Source: Bowdeniella nasicola (lineage in GTDB: Bacteria > Actinomycetota > Actinomycetes > Actinomycetales > Actinomycetaceae). Taken from it: a stretch of 45,594 nt of DNA. Below the pieces are notes generated by a model. It was given only the letters and a program-made list of their open reading frames with translations. It did not search any database and was not told the DNA's origin. The position numbers and the translations under genes were made by a program. The stretch spans positions 1 through 45,594 of the forward strand of contig JAUNVA010000003.1 in NCBI GenBank assembly GCA_030537895.1, given 5' to 3'. Each line of letters begins with the position of its first letter. Positions within the stretch are counted from its first letter, which is position 1. This document shows positions 1-9,000 of this stretch, piece after piece.

Positions 1-72
1 GAGGAACCGGTCGAGCCCGAGCAGCCCGCCGAACCCGAGGAACCGGTCGAGCCTGAGCAGCCAGCGGAGCCC
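1..72 (+). repeat. Two tandem 36-bp units in the wall-protein stalk
   Basis: Bases 1-36 and 37-72 both encode EEPVEPEQPAEP and differ only at a few third positions. The array probably continues upstream of the window. Near-identical in-frame units can expand or contract and so change the stalk length. Confidence 0.8.
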
Positions 73-297
73 GGAGCACCGGAGGATCCGGCCCCCGAAC
101 TTCCCGGTAAGCCGCCGCTGAAGCCACCATCAGGCCCCGCGGAGGACCCCTCCGAGCCACCGGCGTCGAGCCCCCCTGCCCATGAGCCGACCCTTCCCAA
201 GACCGGGGCGGATACCGCGGCCCTGGCGTTGTTCGCGGCCGGTCTGATGGCCGCCGGAGCGCTGGGCCTCAAGTATCGCCGTATCGGGGATCGCTAA
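1..297 (+). CDS. C-terminal end of an LPXTG cell-wall-anchored surface protein (5' truncated by window)
   Basis: The reading frame is open from the first base and ends with TAA at 295-297. The visible 98 residues are a Pro/Glu-rich stalk, then the sortase signal LPKTG (193-207), a hydrophobic stretch rich in Ala, Leu and Gly, and a short positive tail (KYRRIGDR). This is the classic sortase A substrate end: the protein is cut between Thr and Gly and joined to peptidoglycan. The stalk opens with two copies of a 12-residue unit, and such stalks usually span the wall. The N-terminal functional part lies outside the window, so ligand or adhesin role cannot be judged. It converges with nirK and the two share a terminator. 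Confidence 0.9.
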   Translation, partial: EEPVEPEQPAEPEEPVEPEQPAEPGAPEDPAPELPGKPPLKPPSGPAEDPSEPPASSPPAHEPTLPKTGADTAALALFAAGLMAAGALGLKYRRIGDR

Positions 298-318
298 CCG
301 TCCATCGTTACTCCGAGG

Positions 319-359
319 TGAAGGGGGCTGAACGCCGGATCGGCGTTCAGCCCCCTTCA
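319..359. terminator. Bidirectional terminator between the LPXTG gene and nirK
   Basis: A perfect 19-bp stem (319-337 with 341-359) and a 3-nt GAT loop lie between two convergent genes, 21 nt after the LPXTG stop and 14 nt after the nirK stop. It has no long U tract, as is common in high-GC actinobacteria. Confidence 0.85.
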
Positions 360-373
360 GCATCCCCGCACAC

Positions 374-3001
374 TCAGGGGTCCGTCACCTCGATCATTGC
401 CCGGGCGCCACGCTCCGCCTCTGACATGATGTGGTTCACTGCGGTGTAATGGCCAGCCTCGGGGAAGACAAGCTCCACGAATCCGCCCTCGGCTGGTAGC
501 AGGCCAAGCGCTTGGGATCCTCCCTCACCGGGAGTGAGGAGGTAGGAGCCCTCCTTGTAGACCGTGTCAAACTGTCCACCGACGACATGGAAGGACAGGG
601 GGACGTTCGGGCCCGCATCGAGCACCCAGATGCGCACTCGATCTCCCGTATGGACCTTCAGCGGGTAGTGAACGTACTGATCGGGGTAGCCGTTAAAGTG
701 CGTCGTATCGTGACGCCCCGCCGCAATCTTGTGCGCATCGGCGATCGCCCCGGGGGCACCGTAGTAGGACTCTGCCTGAACCAGCACGACACTGTGGTCG
801 ACATCAGGCAGATCCCGCGGCTCAATCACGACGGCTCCGTACATGCCGTTGGCGATATGCAAACTCATCGGGGCGGTAGAACAGTGATACATCCAGATCC
901 CGGCCCGCTCAGCCGTAAAGGTGTAGGTGAGGCGCTCACCCGGTTCGATGGTGCGCATCGGCTCGTCGGGGGCTAGAGCTCCCGCATGAAAGTCAATGGA
1001 ATGGCCCATCGTTCCGTCGTTTACGAGCTCGATCTCAAAGGTATCGCCAACCCGGCCGTGCAACGTTGGGCCGGGCATGGTCCCATTGAAGGTCCACAAT
1101 GATTGGCTCAGCCCGGGGGCTGCTTCCATTTCCTGTTCGGTCACCGTGAGCCGCACCTCACGATGTACCGGGCCATCCGCGGGTTCGAGGGGCGCGAGGA
1201 CGGGGCCGTATCGACGCGACGGATCCATGGCACCTGACAGATCAAAGGCGGGCGGTGGGCTCATCTCCGAAGCCTCGTGGTCCGCGTGGGGCGCTGCATC
1301 ATTCCCCCCATCGTCCTGGGTTGGAGCTCCACCGAGGGCTCGCACGTGGAACACCATCCCCATTTGCCGATGGCCCGCAATTGAACACCAGCCTTCGAGA
1401 TCACTCGCGATCACTCCCGCATCCAGGACTGCTTCCTGACCGGGGGAGAGGCGCTCGAGGTGAGCTCCGTTTTCGAGCACCAAATCGTGTGGCTGATTGC
1501 CTCCATTGTGTACTCTCAGCTCCAGACGGTTACCGACGGGCACCTCGACGAGGTCCGGAATGAAACGCATCCCTTCGATATCGACGTCGATTTGAGTGGT
1601 CTCACCCGTCGCATTCACGCCGTCGGTTGACGAGCGCCAGCCCAAACCAGAGCCGACCGGATCGGCCGCAATGGCCGCGCACACGAGGGCAACAGTTGTC
1701 AGAGCCCCGATGAGCGCACCCCGACGGTAGCGTGCCGTAGTGCGTGCGTTTTCGGCCTCATCGATCAGCGGCGCTGGGGCCCGCTCTGCCTGTGCCTCAC
1801 TGACCGTGAGCATGCTTTGGACCACCATGATGATGCTCACCAATGCGCCGACGAAGGCGGCCAGAGAGGTCACCACCATGATGAGACTGCCAGAGGCAAG
1901 CTGATAGATGGCCAGGGACGCGTTAATGACCACAATTCGCCAGGCGGCCCAAGTGTCGACTCGCGCGATGCGCACCCGCACCCGGCGCGGGCCGCCACCC
2001 ATCATGACGGGCATGAGATAGCTGAGGGACCCGAGCAGTATTTGGGCTATTCCTCCACCGAGAAGTGGAATGAGGAAGACATCCAGATGCTCCAGAAGTC
2101 CCTCCAGGCCGTCACGTGCCGTCACGAGGGCACTGACCGCCAGTGTTCCGAGGAACCACACCGCACCGGCAGCGACCGACATGGCGGGGTAGGAGCCCTT
2201 CGCCATGCTCCACGTTGTGCGCGCTAGCGGCGTGAGGATTCGCACCGCGATGAGGGCGAAGGCCAGAACCGCAGTGCCCACGCCGAGACGGGCGATTAAG
2301 GCGGAGGCTGGGAAGGTGAGAGCACTGAGGGCTGCGATGGCCGGTAGCACCATGAGGGCCGGGAGGTAGTGTCGGGCCACCCGTTCAGCCCCCTCCGGGA
2401 GGGGCGCGCGAAGGATGGTAGGCCACAGCGTGAGGAGGGTTGCGACGATCGGCAGTGCTACCCATCCAAGGATATTGAAAGTGATGTGGGCTCCGAGCAG
2501 TGCGAGCCGCCAGGTAGGGGTGGGGTCGGTGGAGAGTAGGTAGCCACAGATGATGCCGGGGACCACCAGTGCCGCCGAAGCGGCGTAGGCCTGTACCACG
2601 ATCGTGAAACGCGCGGGAAGTGCGCGCTTCAGTTGGCGAACAAGGCGGATGGCGTGTCCCGCAATAGCGAGGCCAACCACGCTGGCGCCAATACCGGTCA
2701 TCACCTGGGAGCCGGATACCATCCCGTAGACCGTGCTAAGAATGCCCACATTGAGGGTGACGAGCACCGCGATCTCTTCACGCCGGTTCGGATCCGGCCG
2801 GTGCCGCAAAATGGCGGCCGAGAAGTGCTCGGTCCAAATGAAGAGTGCGTTCGTGATGGCACCGAGGGTGAAGGCATGAACCATCAGCCACCGTGCGTCG
2901 GGGATGAATCGATGATTGACGATGAGCAGGGCATCGACGATGAGATAGACCAGGACAACGGCGCCGGTCACGTCATGCCAGCGGGAACGAGTGATGGGCA
3001 C
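374..3001 (-). CDS. nirK: Membrane-fused copper nitrite reductase (NirK type) with an extra cupredoxin domain
   Basis: Predicted to reduce nitrite to nitric oxide on the outer face of the membrane. The 875-residue protein has three parts. Residues 1-445 are a polytopic membrane region with about a dozen hydrophobic segments and several conserved-looking His (H42, H59, H172). Residues 475-555 form a cupredoxin with a possible type 1 copper site (H505, C539, H544, M547 or M549). Residues 600-875 are a two-domain nitrite reductase. In this last part the type 1 ligands are H667, C707, H715 and M720, and the type 2 ligands are H672, H706 and H857. The catalytic pair is D670 and H805. The short loop YHCSTAPMSLHIANGMYG resembles AniA-type (class II) enzymes. 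The start is GTG, with GGAG upstream. Standard NirK has about 340-380 residues and lacks the membrane part. No nitrate reductase or NO reductase gene lies nearby. A general multicopper oxidase is less likely because the D/H catalytic pair is present. Confidence 0.85.
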   Translation of the reverse strand: MPITRSRWHDVTGAVVLVYLIVDALLIVNHRFIPDARWLMVHAFTLGAITNALFIWTEHFSAAILRHRPDPNRREEIAVLVTLNVGILSTVYGMVSGSQVMTGIGASVVGLAIAGHAIRLVRQLKRALPARFTIVVQAYAASAALVVPGIICGYLLSTDPTPTWRLALLGAHITFNILGWVALPIVATLLTLWPTILRAPLPEGAERVARHYLPALMVLPAIAALSALTFPASALIARLGVGTAVLAFALIAVRILTPLARTTWSMAKGSYPAMSVAAGAVWFLGTLAVSALVTARDGLEGLLEHLDVFLIPLLGGGIAQILLGSLSYLMPVMMGGGPRRVRVRIARVDTWAAWRIVVINASLAIYQLASGSLIMVVTSLAAFVGALVSIIMVVQSMLTVSEAQAERAPAPLIDEAENARTTARYRRGALIGALTTVALVCAAIAADPVGSGLGWRSSTDGVNATGETTQIDVDIEGMRFIPDLVEVPVGNRLELRVHNGGNQPHDLVLENGAHLERLSPGQEAVLDAGVIASDLEGWCSIAGHRQMGMVFHVRALGGAPTQDDGGNDAAPHADHEASEMSPPPAFDLSGAMDPSRRYGPVLAPLEPADGPVHREVRLTVTEQEMEAAPGLSQSLWTFNGTMPGPTLHGRVGDTFEIELVNDGTMGHSIDFHAGALAPDEPMRTIEPGERLTYTFTAERAGIWMYHCSTAPMSLHIANGMYGAVVIEPRDLPDVDHSVVLVQAESYYGAPGAIADAHKIAAGRHDTTHFNGYPDQYVHYPLKVHTGDRVRIWVLDAGPNVPLSFHVVGGQFDTVYKEGSYLLTPGEGGSQALGLLPAEGGFVELVFPEAGHYTAVNHIMSEAERGARAMIEVTDP

Positions 3002-3033
3002 GGCTCGAGAGCTCCATGGGGCAAAGAGAATAT

Positions 3034-3051
3034 TTCTACCTCATTGTAGAA
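3034..3051 (-). promoter_or_regulatory. Candidate operator over the nirK -10 box
   Basis: The inverted repeat TTCTAC-N6-GTAGAA lies 33-50 bp upstream of the nirK start. On the nirK strand it contains TACAAT (3048-3043), a good -10 hexamer. A protein bound here would block the promoter, so a repressor responding to nitrite, NO or oxygen is plausible. I cannot assign the regulator. No clear -35 is seen at 17 bp. Confidence 0.5.
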
Positions 3052-3270
3052 CTAATACGGTCTACCTCTCGAATGCGAGGCTCGTCTCAACCGGTCACCT
3101 CGCCAACCGTGGAGATTGTTGGGGCAGTGTCGTGGCGCCGCCGGCCGGGAGGGACCCGGGAATTCATCGCGCCGACTTATCGACTCGGATAGAGATCGCT
3201 CTTGATTACGCCTCCTCGCTGGCTCATGCTCACAGTCAGCACCGCATCCATCGAGGCCGGAGGTAGTTCC

Positions 3271-4197
3271 GTGAGCAATTCATCTCAGCACCGCGTTACC
3301 ACCAGCGTGACCGACGTCGAATTCGGCGCTCCCGGGGAGCGGATCCGAGGCAGGCTGCACCTGCCCGACGGAAACGACGAGGTGCCCGGCGTCGTCCTCG
3401 GCCACGGCTGGGCCATGTGTGCCGACGGCGATCTGCAGGACTATGCTGCGGCAATTGCACAGCGCGGGCTGGCGGCACTGACCTTCGACTACCGACGCCT
3501 GGGGCGCTCCGAAGGGACCCCGCGTCAGGAGCTGAACCCCTACGATCAGATCGACGATTTTAAGACCGCCCTCACCTGGCTCGCCGACCATCCGCGGGTG
3601 CGTCCCACGGACCTCGGCGTCTGGGGTTCGAGCTACGGCGGTGGCCACGTCCTGGTGGTGGCCGCCACCGACCCCCGGGTGAGCGCGGTCGTCGCCCAAG
3701 TGCCAACGATCTCCGGGAGTCGGGCGGGCCTGCGGAAGATGCCCGCGGCCGCCGCGGCCGAGCTCTACGAGCGGTTCAATGCGGACCGGCTCTCGCGCGC
3801 ACGGGGCGCAGCGCCGGCGATGGTGCAGACCGTGGGTGAGCCGGGCACCGCGGGAGTGACCTACCCCGATGCCGAGAGCTACGCCTACATGAGTGAGCAC
3901 GGCGCGCGGGTTCAGGTGTGGCGCAACGAGACGACGCTGCGCTCCTTGGAATACTCGCGTAGCTATGATCCTGGCCGGTGGGTGGATCAGATCGGGCCGG
4001 CTGCGCTCCTCATGATCGTCGCCGACGCCGATACGACGACGCCGACCGACCTGCAGCTCGACGCCTACACCTCGGCACGCGAGCCAAAACACCTCGAGAT
4101 CGTGAGCGGTGGCCATTACTCGGTCTACCGGGAGCACTTCGCGGAGACAAGCACCCTCGCTGCGGACTGGTTCGCCCAGCACCTGCGGAACCGCTGA
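3271..4197 (+). CDS. Alpha/beta hydrolase (S15/dienelactone-hydrolase-like)
   Basis: A 308-residue soluble serine hydrolase. The nucleophile elbow GSSYGG carries the catalytic Ser, the acid is probably an Asp in VADADTTT, and the His is in GGHYSVY near the C-terminus. The oxyanion region VLGHGWAM follows the first strands. I chose GTG at 3271 because GGAGG (3259-3263) lies 7 nt before it; an upstream ATG at 3202 has no such site. Members of this family act on esters, peptides or lactones, and substrate cannot be told from the sequence. It stands alone on its strand, between divergent nirK and the convergent MFS remnant. Confidence 0.8.
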   Translation: MSNSSQHRVTTSVTDVEFGAPGERIRGRLHLPDGNDEVPGVVLGHGWAMCADGDLQDYAAAIAQRGLAALTFDYRRLGRSEGTPRQELNPYDQIDDFKTALTWLADHPRVRPTDLGVWGSSYGGGHVLVVAATDPRVSAVVAQVPTISGSRAGLRKMPAAAAAELYERFNADRLSRARGAAPAMVQTVGEPGTAGVTYPDAESYAYMSEHGARVQVWRNETTLRSLEYSRSYDPGRWVDQIGPAALLMIVADADTTTPTDLQLDAYTSAREPKHLEIVSGGHYSVYREHFAETSTLAADWFAQHLRNR

Positions 4198-4260
4198 CCT
4201 CCCGCTCACTCGGACCGCGCCGGCCCGGCTCGTCGGCCGCGGGGCTGCAGGCGCGGGGTG

Positions 4261-5367
4261 TCATGCGATCGCTTCGAGGGCGGTGCCGCGCGTCTCCGTC
4301 GCAAACAGATAGGTGACGGCCCCCACGAGGATACAGAGGCCGGAGAAGGTGAAGGCTGGGGGGAATGACGTCCAGGGTGACCGCCGGTTCGCCGGCGCTG
4401 GCGCCAATCAGTGAGCCCATGAGAAACGGGCCGATAATCTTGGCGCTGGCACCCAGCCCGTAGCCCAGGCCGTGTCCCGTCGAGCGGACGTGAGTGGGGA
4501 ACTGTGCGGCCCCGAAGGCGTTGCGGATCCCGAACGCGCCGTCACCGAACATCATGACGACGAGGATCGCGGTGAAGAACAGGCGCGCCGAGTGGGTGGA
4601 CAGTGCCGCCAGAAAATACCCCGCAGCCCCGAGTGCACCGAAGGTGAACATCGCGGCGCGGGGAGTTCACCCGCCTCATCCAGCGGGAGTTCGAGCGCCC
4701 AGGCAAGTGAGGCCCGGGCCCGGTTCTCGTGGCCGGCGACCTGGTGGAAGCGTGGTGACTCGGGAACGACGCGCAACCAGATCAGCAGGACGGCGGGAAG
4801 GCAGCCGAGCAGGATGAGCAGGCGCCAGTTGTCGTCGACGACCTTCTGGGAGACGGACCCGAGGACCAGCCCGAGGGGGATGAAGACCGATCCGAGACCG
4901 GCGAGCAGTCCGCGGTGTGTGCTCGGCACGAACTCTTGGACATACGGGATGGACGTGATGTTGAGTCCGCCCACTCCCATCCCGACGCTGACCCGCAAGA
5001 CGGCGATCATGACCCAGCCGCGTTCCGGGGTGAGCAGCGTGAGCGCCGTGAAGCTCACGAACGTGAGGATGCACCAGAATAAGGCGCGGCGCCGCCCGAT
5101 CGAGTCCGCGATGCGGCCCCAGGCGACGGCGCCAAGTACCGTTGCGAGGCCGGAGCAGGCGAGGAGGGTGCCCTCCTCGAATCCCGTGAGATTCCACGGC
5201 TCGATGAGCAGGGCGACCACGAAACCGATGAGGAACATGTCGAAGAACTCCGACAGGTTCCCGACGGCGAGGAGCGCGATGAGGCTCTTCTGGTTGCTGG
5301 TGAGCGGCGCGGCGTCAATCTGCTCGTAGGCGGTGTGCGGGACGGGGGAGTGCGGCCGGTGCGGCAT
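4261..5367 (-). pseudogene. Decayed MFS transporter (internal deletion plus frameshift)
   Basis: The start at 5367 opens a normal MFS N-terminal half with about six membrane segments. It carries the loop 2-3 motif GRIADSIGRRRA and, after segment 6, VPESPRF, typical of sugar- or metabolite-proton symporters. Near 4651-4675 the frame breaks. The continuation lies in another frame (MFTFGALGAAG...), and the central loop plus about two membrane segments (roughly 100 residues) appear to be missing. A second frame break falls in a run of six G (4358-4363). Removing one base there restores a last membrane segment and a TGA stop at 4261-4263. The gene follows the PfkB remnant in the same direction with a 12-nt gap, so the two once formed an operon for sugar uptake and phosphorylation. 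Sequencing error could explain the G run but not the deletion. Confidence 0.75.
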
Positions 5368-5379
5368 GGCGGGAGCGTC

Positions 5380-5809
5380 CTAGCGAAGGATATCGATCGA
5401 GTCGGGGCCCTCGAGCTCGGCACGGCTGTCGTGCGTGAGGTCGCCGTGGTGGGTGAGGGCGTAGCGGGCACAGCGCCGTCCGTCGGCGATCGTAGGTGAC
5501 GGTGCCCGGCATGGGGAACTCACCGGGTTCTATGAAGGAGAGGACGACGCGCCCCTCATCTCGCAGCACCATGGTGGACAGGTCGACGTTCACGGAACGG
5601 AACTCGCTCAGCACGCGCGTTGAGAGGTGCCCCTTCGGCATGATGGAGGTCCACGAGGTGTGATGCCCGAGCTGCGCGAGGAGCCCGGCGACGTTGGCCT
5701 CCGAGCAGGCCGCGGTTATCCGCAGGGTGCTTGCCTGACTGAGGCGCTCGCCTGCGGGGACGGTCAGGCGGATCTGGCCCTCCCCGATCGTCGACACATC
5801 GAAGGACAT
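5380..5809 (-). pseudogene. Truncated PfkB-family sugar kinase remnant
   Basis: From ATG at 5809, with AGGAG about 7 nt upstream, about 105 residues match the N-terminal lid and substrate region of PfkB kinases of the 2-keto-3-deoxygluconate type (GEGQIRLTVPAGERL, then a TYDR sequence). The remaining two thirds, with the GAGD catalytic loop, is absent. Near 5495 the useful frame changes. The new frame gives about 36 residues ending at TAG 5380-5382 that do not look like PfkB, so a deletion has probably joined two genes. The product cannot be an active kinase. Confidence 0.65.
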
Positions 5810-5898
5810 CTCGCACTCCTTGGCACGGGTTCTCGGTGCGGTCTGCGTCCGCATCCAGCATGGCCCCGGTGGGGGAGGGATACAGGCGGTTGAGGCCC

Positions 5899-5934
5899 CC
5901 GCCGGCCCGGGTGCGGCCCACACGGGGCCGGCGG
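5899..5934. repeat. GC-rich 10-bp inverted repeat between the PfkB remnant and the helicase gene
   Basis: CCGCCGGCCC (5899-5908) pairs perfectly with GGGCCGGCGG (5925-5934) around a 16-nt loop. It lies in the 251-bp divergent region upstream of both genes. It could be an operator, or a terminator left from lost sequence. A possible -10 for the downstream gene is TACACT at 6021-6026, with no good -35. I see nothing else in the gap. Confidence 0.5.
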
Positions 5935-6060
5935 ACCGACACTTCAGGGTGAGCGCTGGAGCACGCCAGGTAGCAGCGATTCTCTACTCAAAAGCCTGAG
6001 GTTTGCGCGGAGAGCTCCGTTACACTTTGAGCAGCCTGCGCCCCTCCCGAAGGTACACCG

Positions 6061-9000
6061 ATGATCGATATTGACGCGCTGCCCTATCTCTCTCTCGTCG
6101 TGGCCCACTGCGATTTGCGGTTTATCCACCGACTCGAGGTTGGCGGCTACAGCCGGCCGCTGCGCAGCGGAACTCTCAGGCTGCGGGTCACCTCCGACCT
6201 CGGTGACCTCGCCAGCCTGTCTGCGCCGCTGTGCATGGCCGCGGGGCAGACCGCTCGGATCACGCACAAGCCCGAGATGAACCGCCGCCTCCTGCACTCT
6301 GTCGATGAGCAGACGCCGGCGACGATCTGCGTCACGGTGAGTGACGACTCGGGCCAGCTCCTCGATAGCGCCTCGGCTCCGGTGACGGTGCTCCCAGCCT
6401 GGCACTGGGTCGCCCACCGGGAGAACCGGCTCTACTACGAGCTCCTCGCGGCGTATGTCCAGCCGAATTCTCCCGCCGTGAACTCCGTGCTGACCGCCGC
6501 CGCGGACGCCCTCGACCGCACCACGGGAACGTCGTCGCTCAGCCCCTATGACGCCGACGACCCGGCGCGCGTCGACGCCGTCGCCGAGGCGATCTACACC
6601 GCGGTCAAAGAGCGCCGGATCGCCTACCTGCACCCCGAGCCCTCCTGGTACCACGGGCAGCGAATCCGCAAGCCGGCGGTCGTGTTGGACGACCGCCTCG
6701 GGACCTGCCTCGACACATCCCTCACCCTCGCGGCTGCCTTCGAACAGGCGGGGATCGACGCCGTCGTCTGGCTCGAGAACACCCACGCCATGGTCGGGTA
6801 CTGGCGGACCAGAAGCCGGATGGAGGCCGCCACGCTCGCGGAGTTCCACTCGATGAAAAACGAGATCGATCTCGAGCACCTCGTCCTCGTGGAATCCACC
6901 CTGCTCACCGGCGCCTACGACACGCCGGGTTTTCGGGCCGCGACCAGCCGGGGGTACGACCGCGCGCGGGCGGGCGAAGAGAACTTCAGTGCCGTTCTCG
7001 ACATCCGGGCGGCGCGCCTGCAGGGGGTCTCGCCGCTGCCCGCCTTCGCGCTCGCGCCCGACGGGCAGAGCCTCGTCATCACGCACGAATATGCGGCTCC
7101 AGCCTCTGGGCCGGAGGACCCAGCACACCGGCCCACGCCCGTCGTCGACGACACCCCCGATCGCATCGCGCAGTGGAAGAAGGCCCTCCTCGATACCAGC
7201 CTGCGCAACCGGCTGATCAAATTCCGCCCTGCGAACGCCGTCCAGCTCGGGATTCCGCCAGCCCAGTTGCCCGCGTTCGAAGACCTCATCAACCGCCACA
7301 AGACCGTCACCCTGAAGTCCTGGGATGACGCCCCGGCGATGTACCGCGCGCAGGGCGTCACGCGGATCGATCAGCTCCCGGAGGACTTCCTCACGACCTG
7401 GCTGCACGACCACTCCAACGTCCTCACGGATCTCAGCTCCGACGCCTACGGGCGGAAGCTGGGCAGCTTGGCGCGCAAGGCTCGGCTGATCGCGGCCGAG
7501 TCCGGGGCGAACAACCTCTACCTCACCTTCGGCATGCTGCGCTGGGCCTTTAAGAAGGACGAGATCATGAGCCCGCTCGTCCTCGTCCCCGTGACGCTCC
7601 GCTCGAAGAACCGCGGCCGCACCTTCACTCTCGAGGCGAACGAGGCGGAGCAGTCGACTCCGAACTTCTGCCTGCTCGAGAAACTGAAGCGGGAGGAGGG
7701 CCTCGTGCTGACCGCCCTGGCCGAGCCCCTGCTCGATGGGGCCGGGATCGACCTCGAGGAAACCTTCCGCTCCATCCGGGACGACCTCGCGAAGGCGCGC
7801 GTTAACTACAGCGTGGATCCGACCGTGCACCTCGGCATCCTGGACTTCGCCAAGTTCCGCATGTGGCGCGACCTGGACGAGAGCTGGCGAGAGCTTCAGC
7901 GCAATAGCCTCGTCAATCACCTGGTGCACCATCCGACCGAGGAGTTCACCGATTCCCCAGAGGCCGACGACGCCGAAGAGCCGGCGAACCGGACGCCGGT
8001 GGACCTCGATTCCCTGGCGCTCGAGATGCCGCTTCCGTCGGATGCAAGTCAGCTCGAGGCGGTCGCCGCGGCGGTCGACGGACGCACGTTCGTCCTGGAG
8101 GGGCCCCCCGGGACCGGGAAGTCGCAGACCATCGCGAATCTCCTGGCCCACGCGATGCGCCGCGGCAAGAAGGTCCTCTTCGTGGCAGAAAAGCGGGCCG
8201 CGCTCGAGGTCGTGGAGCAGCGGCTGAACGACATCGGGCTCGCCGACCTCGTCCTCGAGCTGCACGACAAGCGGGCGACCCTCACCTCCATGCGCGCCCA
8301 ACTCGGGAAAGCCTACGCGCTCAGCAACGCTCGGCGTCCGACGACCGTCAAGACCCTGCGCGATCGGGCCGACTGGGCCGTTCAGACGCTCACCTCCTAC
8401 GCGTCCGCCGTCCACACCCCCGGTCCTGTCGGGCGCAGCGCCTACGAGGCCCGCTGCGAGTACGTCGACGGCGGCACCGATTCAGGCGTCGTCGCGCCGA
8501 TCCCACCGGAGGTCGTGAAGTCCCTCACCCCCGAGCGGCTGGACGCCGTGCGAGGGCTGATCCTCGCCACCCAGAGCGCACTGCTGTCGTGCGCGGAGGC
8601 GAGTCGCGAGACGTGGCTGCCCTTCGTCAAGGCCTTCACGTGTGCCGACCCCGAGTGCGTCCTCGCGGGCGCGCGCGAGCTCCGCGCCGCCGTCGACGCT
8701 CTCAGCCAGGGCCCCCTCTCGACGCGGGACCTCGCGAGCATCGGCACGGGACACCAGCTTGAGGAGGCGATGGCCTACCTCGACCACCCCCGCGTCCCCG
8801 AGCCGAACGTCGAGCGGTTCCGCGCCGTCCCCCCGGCCGCGCGCACGGCCGCGGTGGACTTCGCGACCCACGACGGGCCGGAGGGCCCGCCGCACTGGCG
8901 CGAGCGGGCCTGGACCCACCACTACCGCCGCTCGCTCCTCGGTCTCGACCTGGGGGCCTACGCGGCGCGGTCGGCCACGGCGGATGGCGAGTGGTGGCTC

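Noticed and set aside
3280..4209. Minus-strand open frame of 309 codons opposite the hydrolase
   Set aside because: The plus strand encodes a serine hydrolase with all catalytic parts; the reverse frame has none.
5944..8415. Long minus-strand open frame (823 codons) opposite the helicase gene
   Set aside because: It runs antisense to a protein with clear helicase motifs, has a composition typical of a high-GC shadow frame (Arg, Gly, Val-Glu runs) and no domain.
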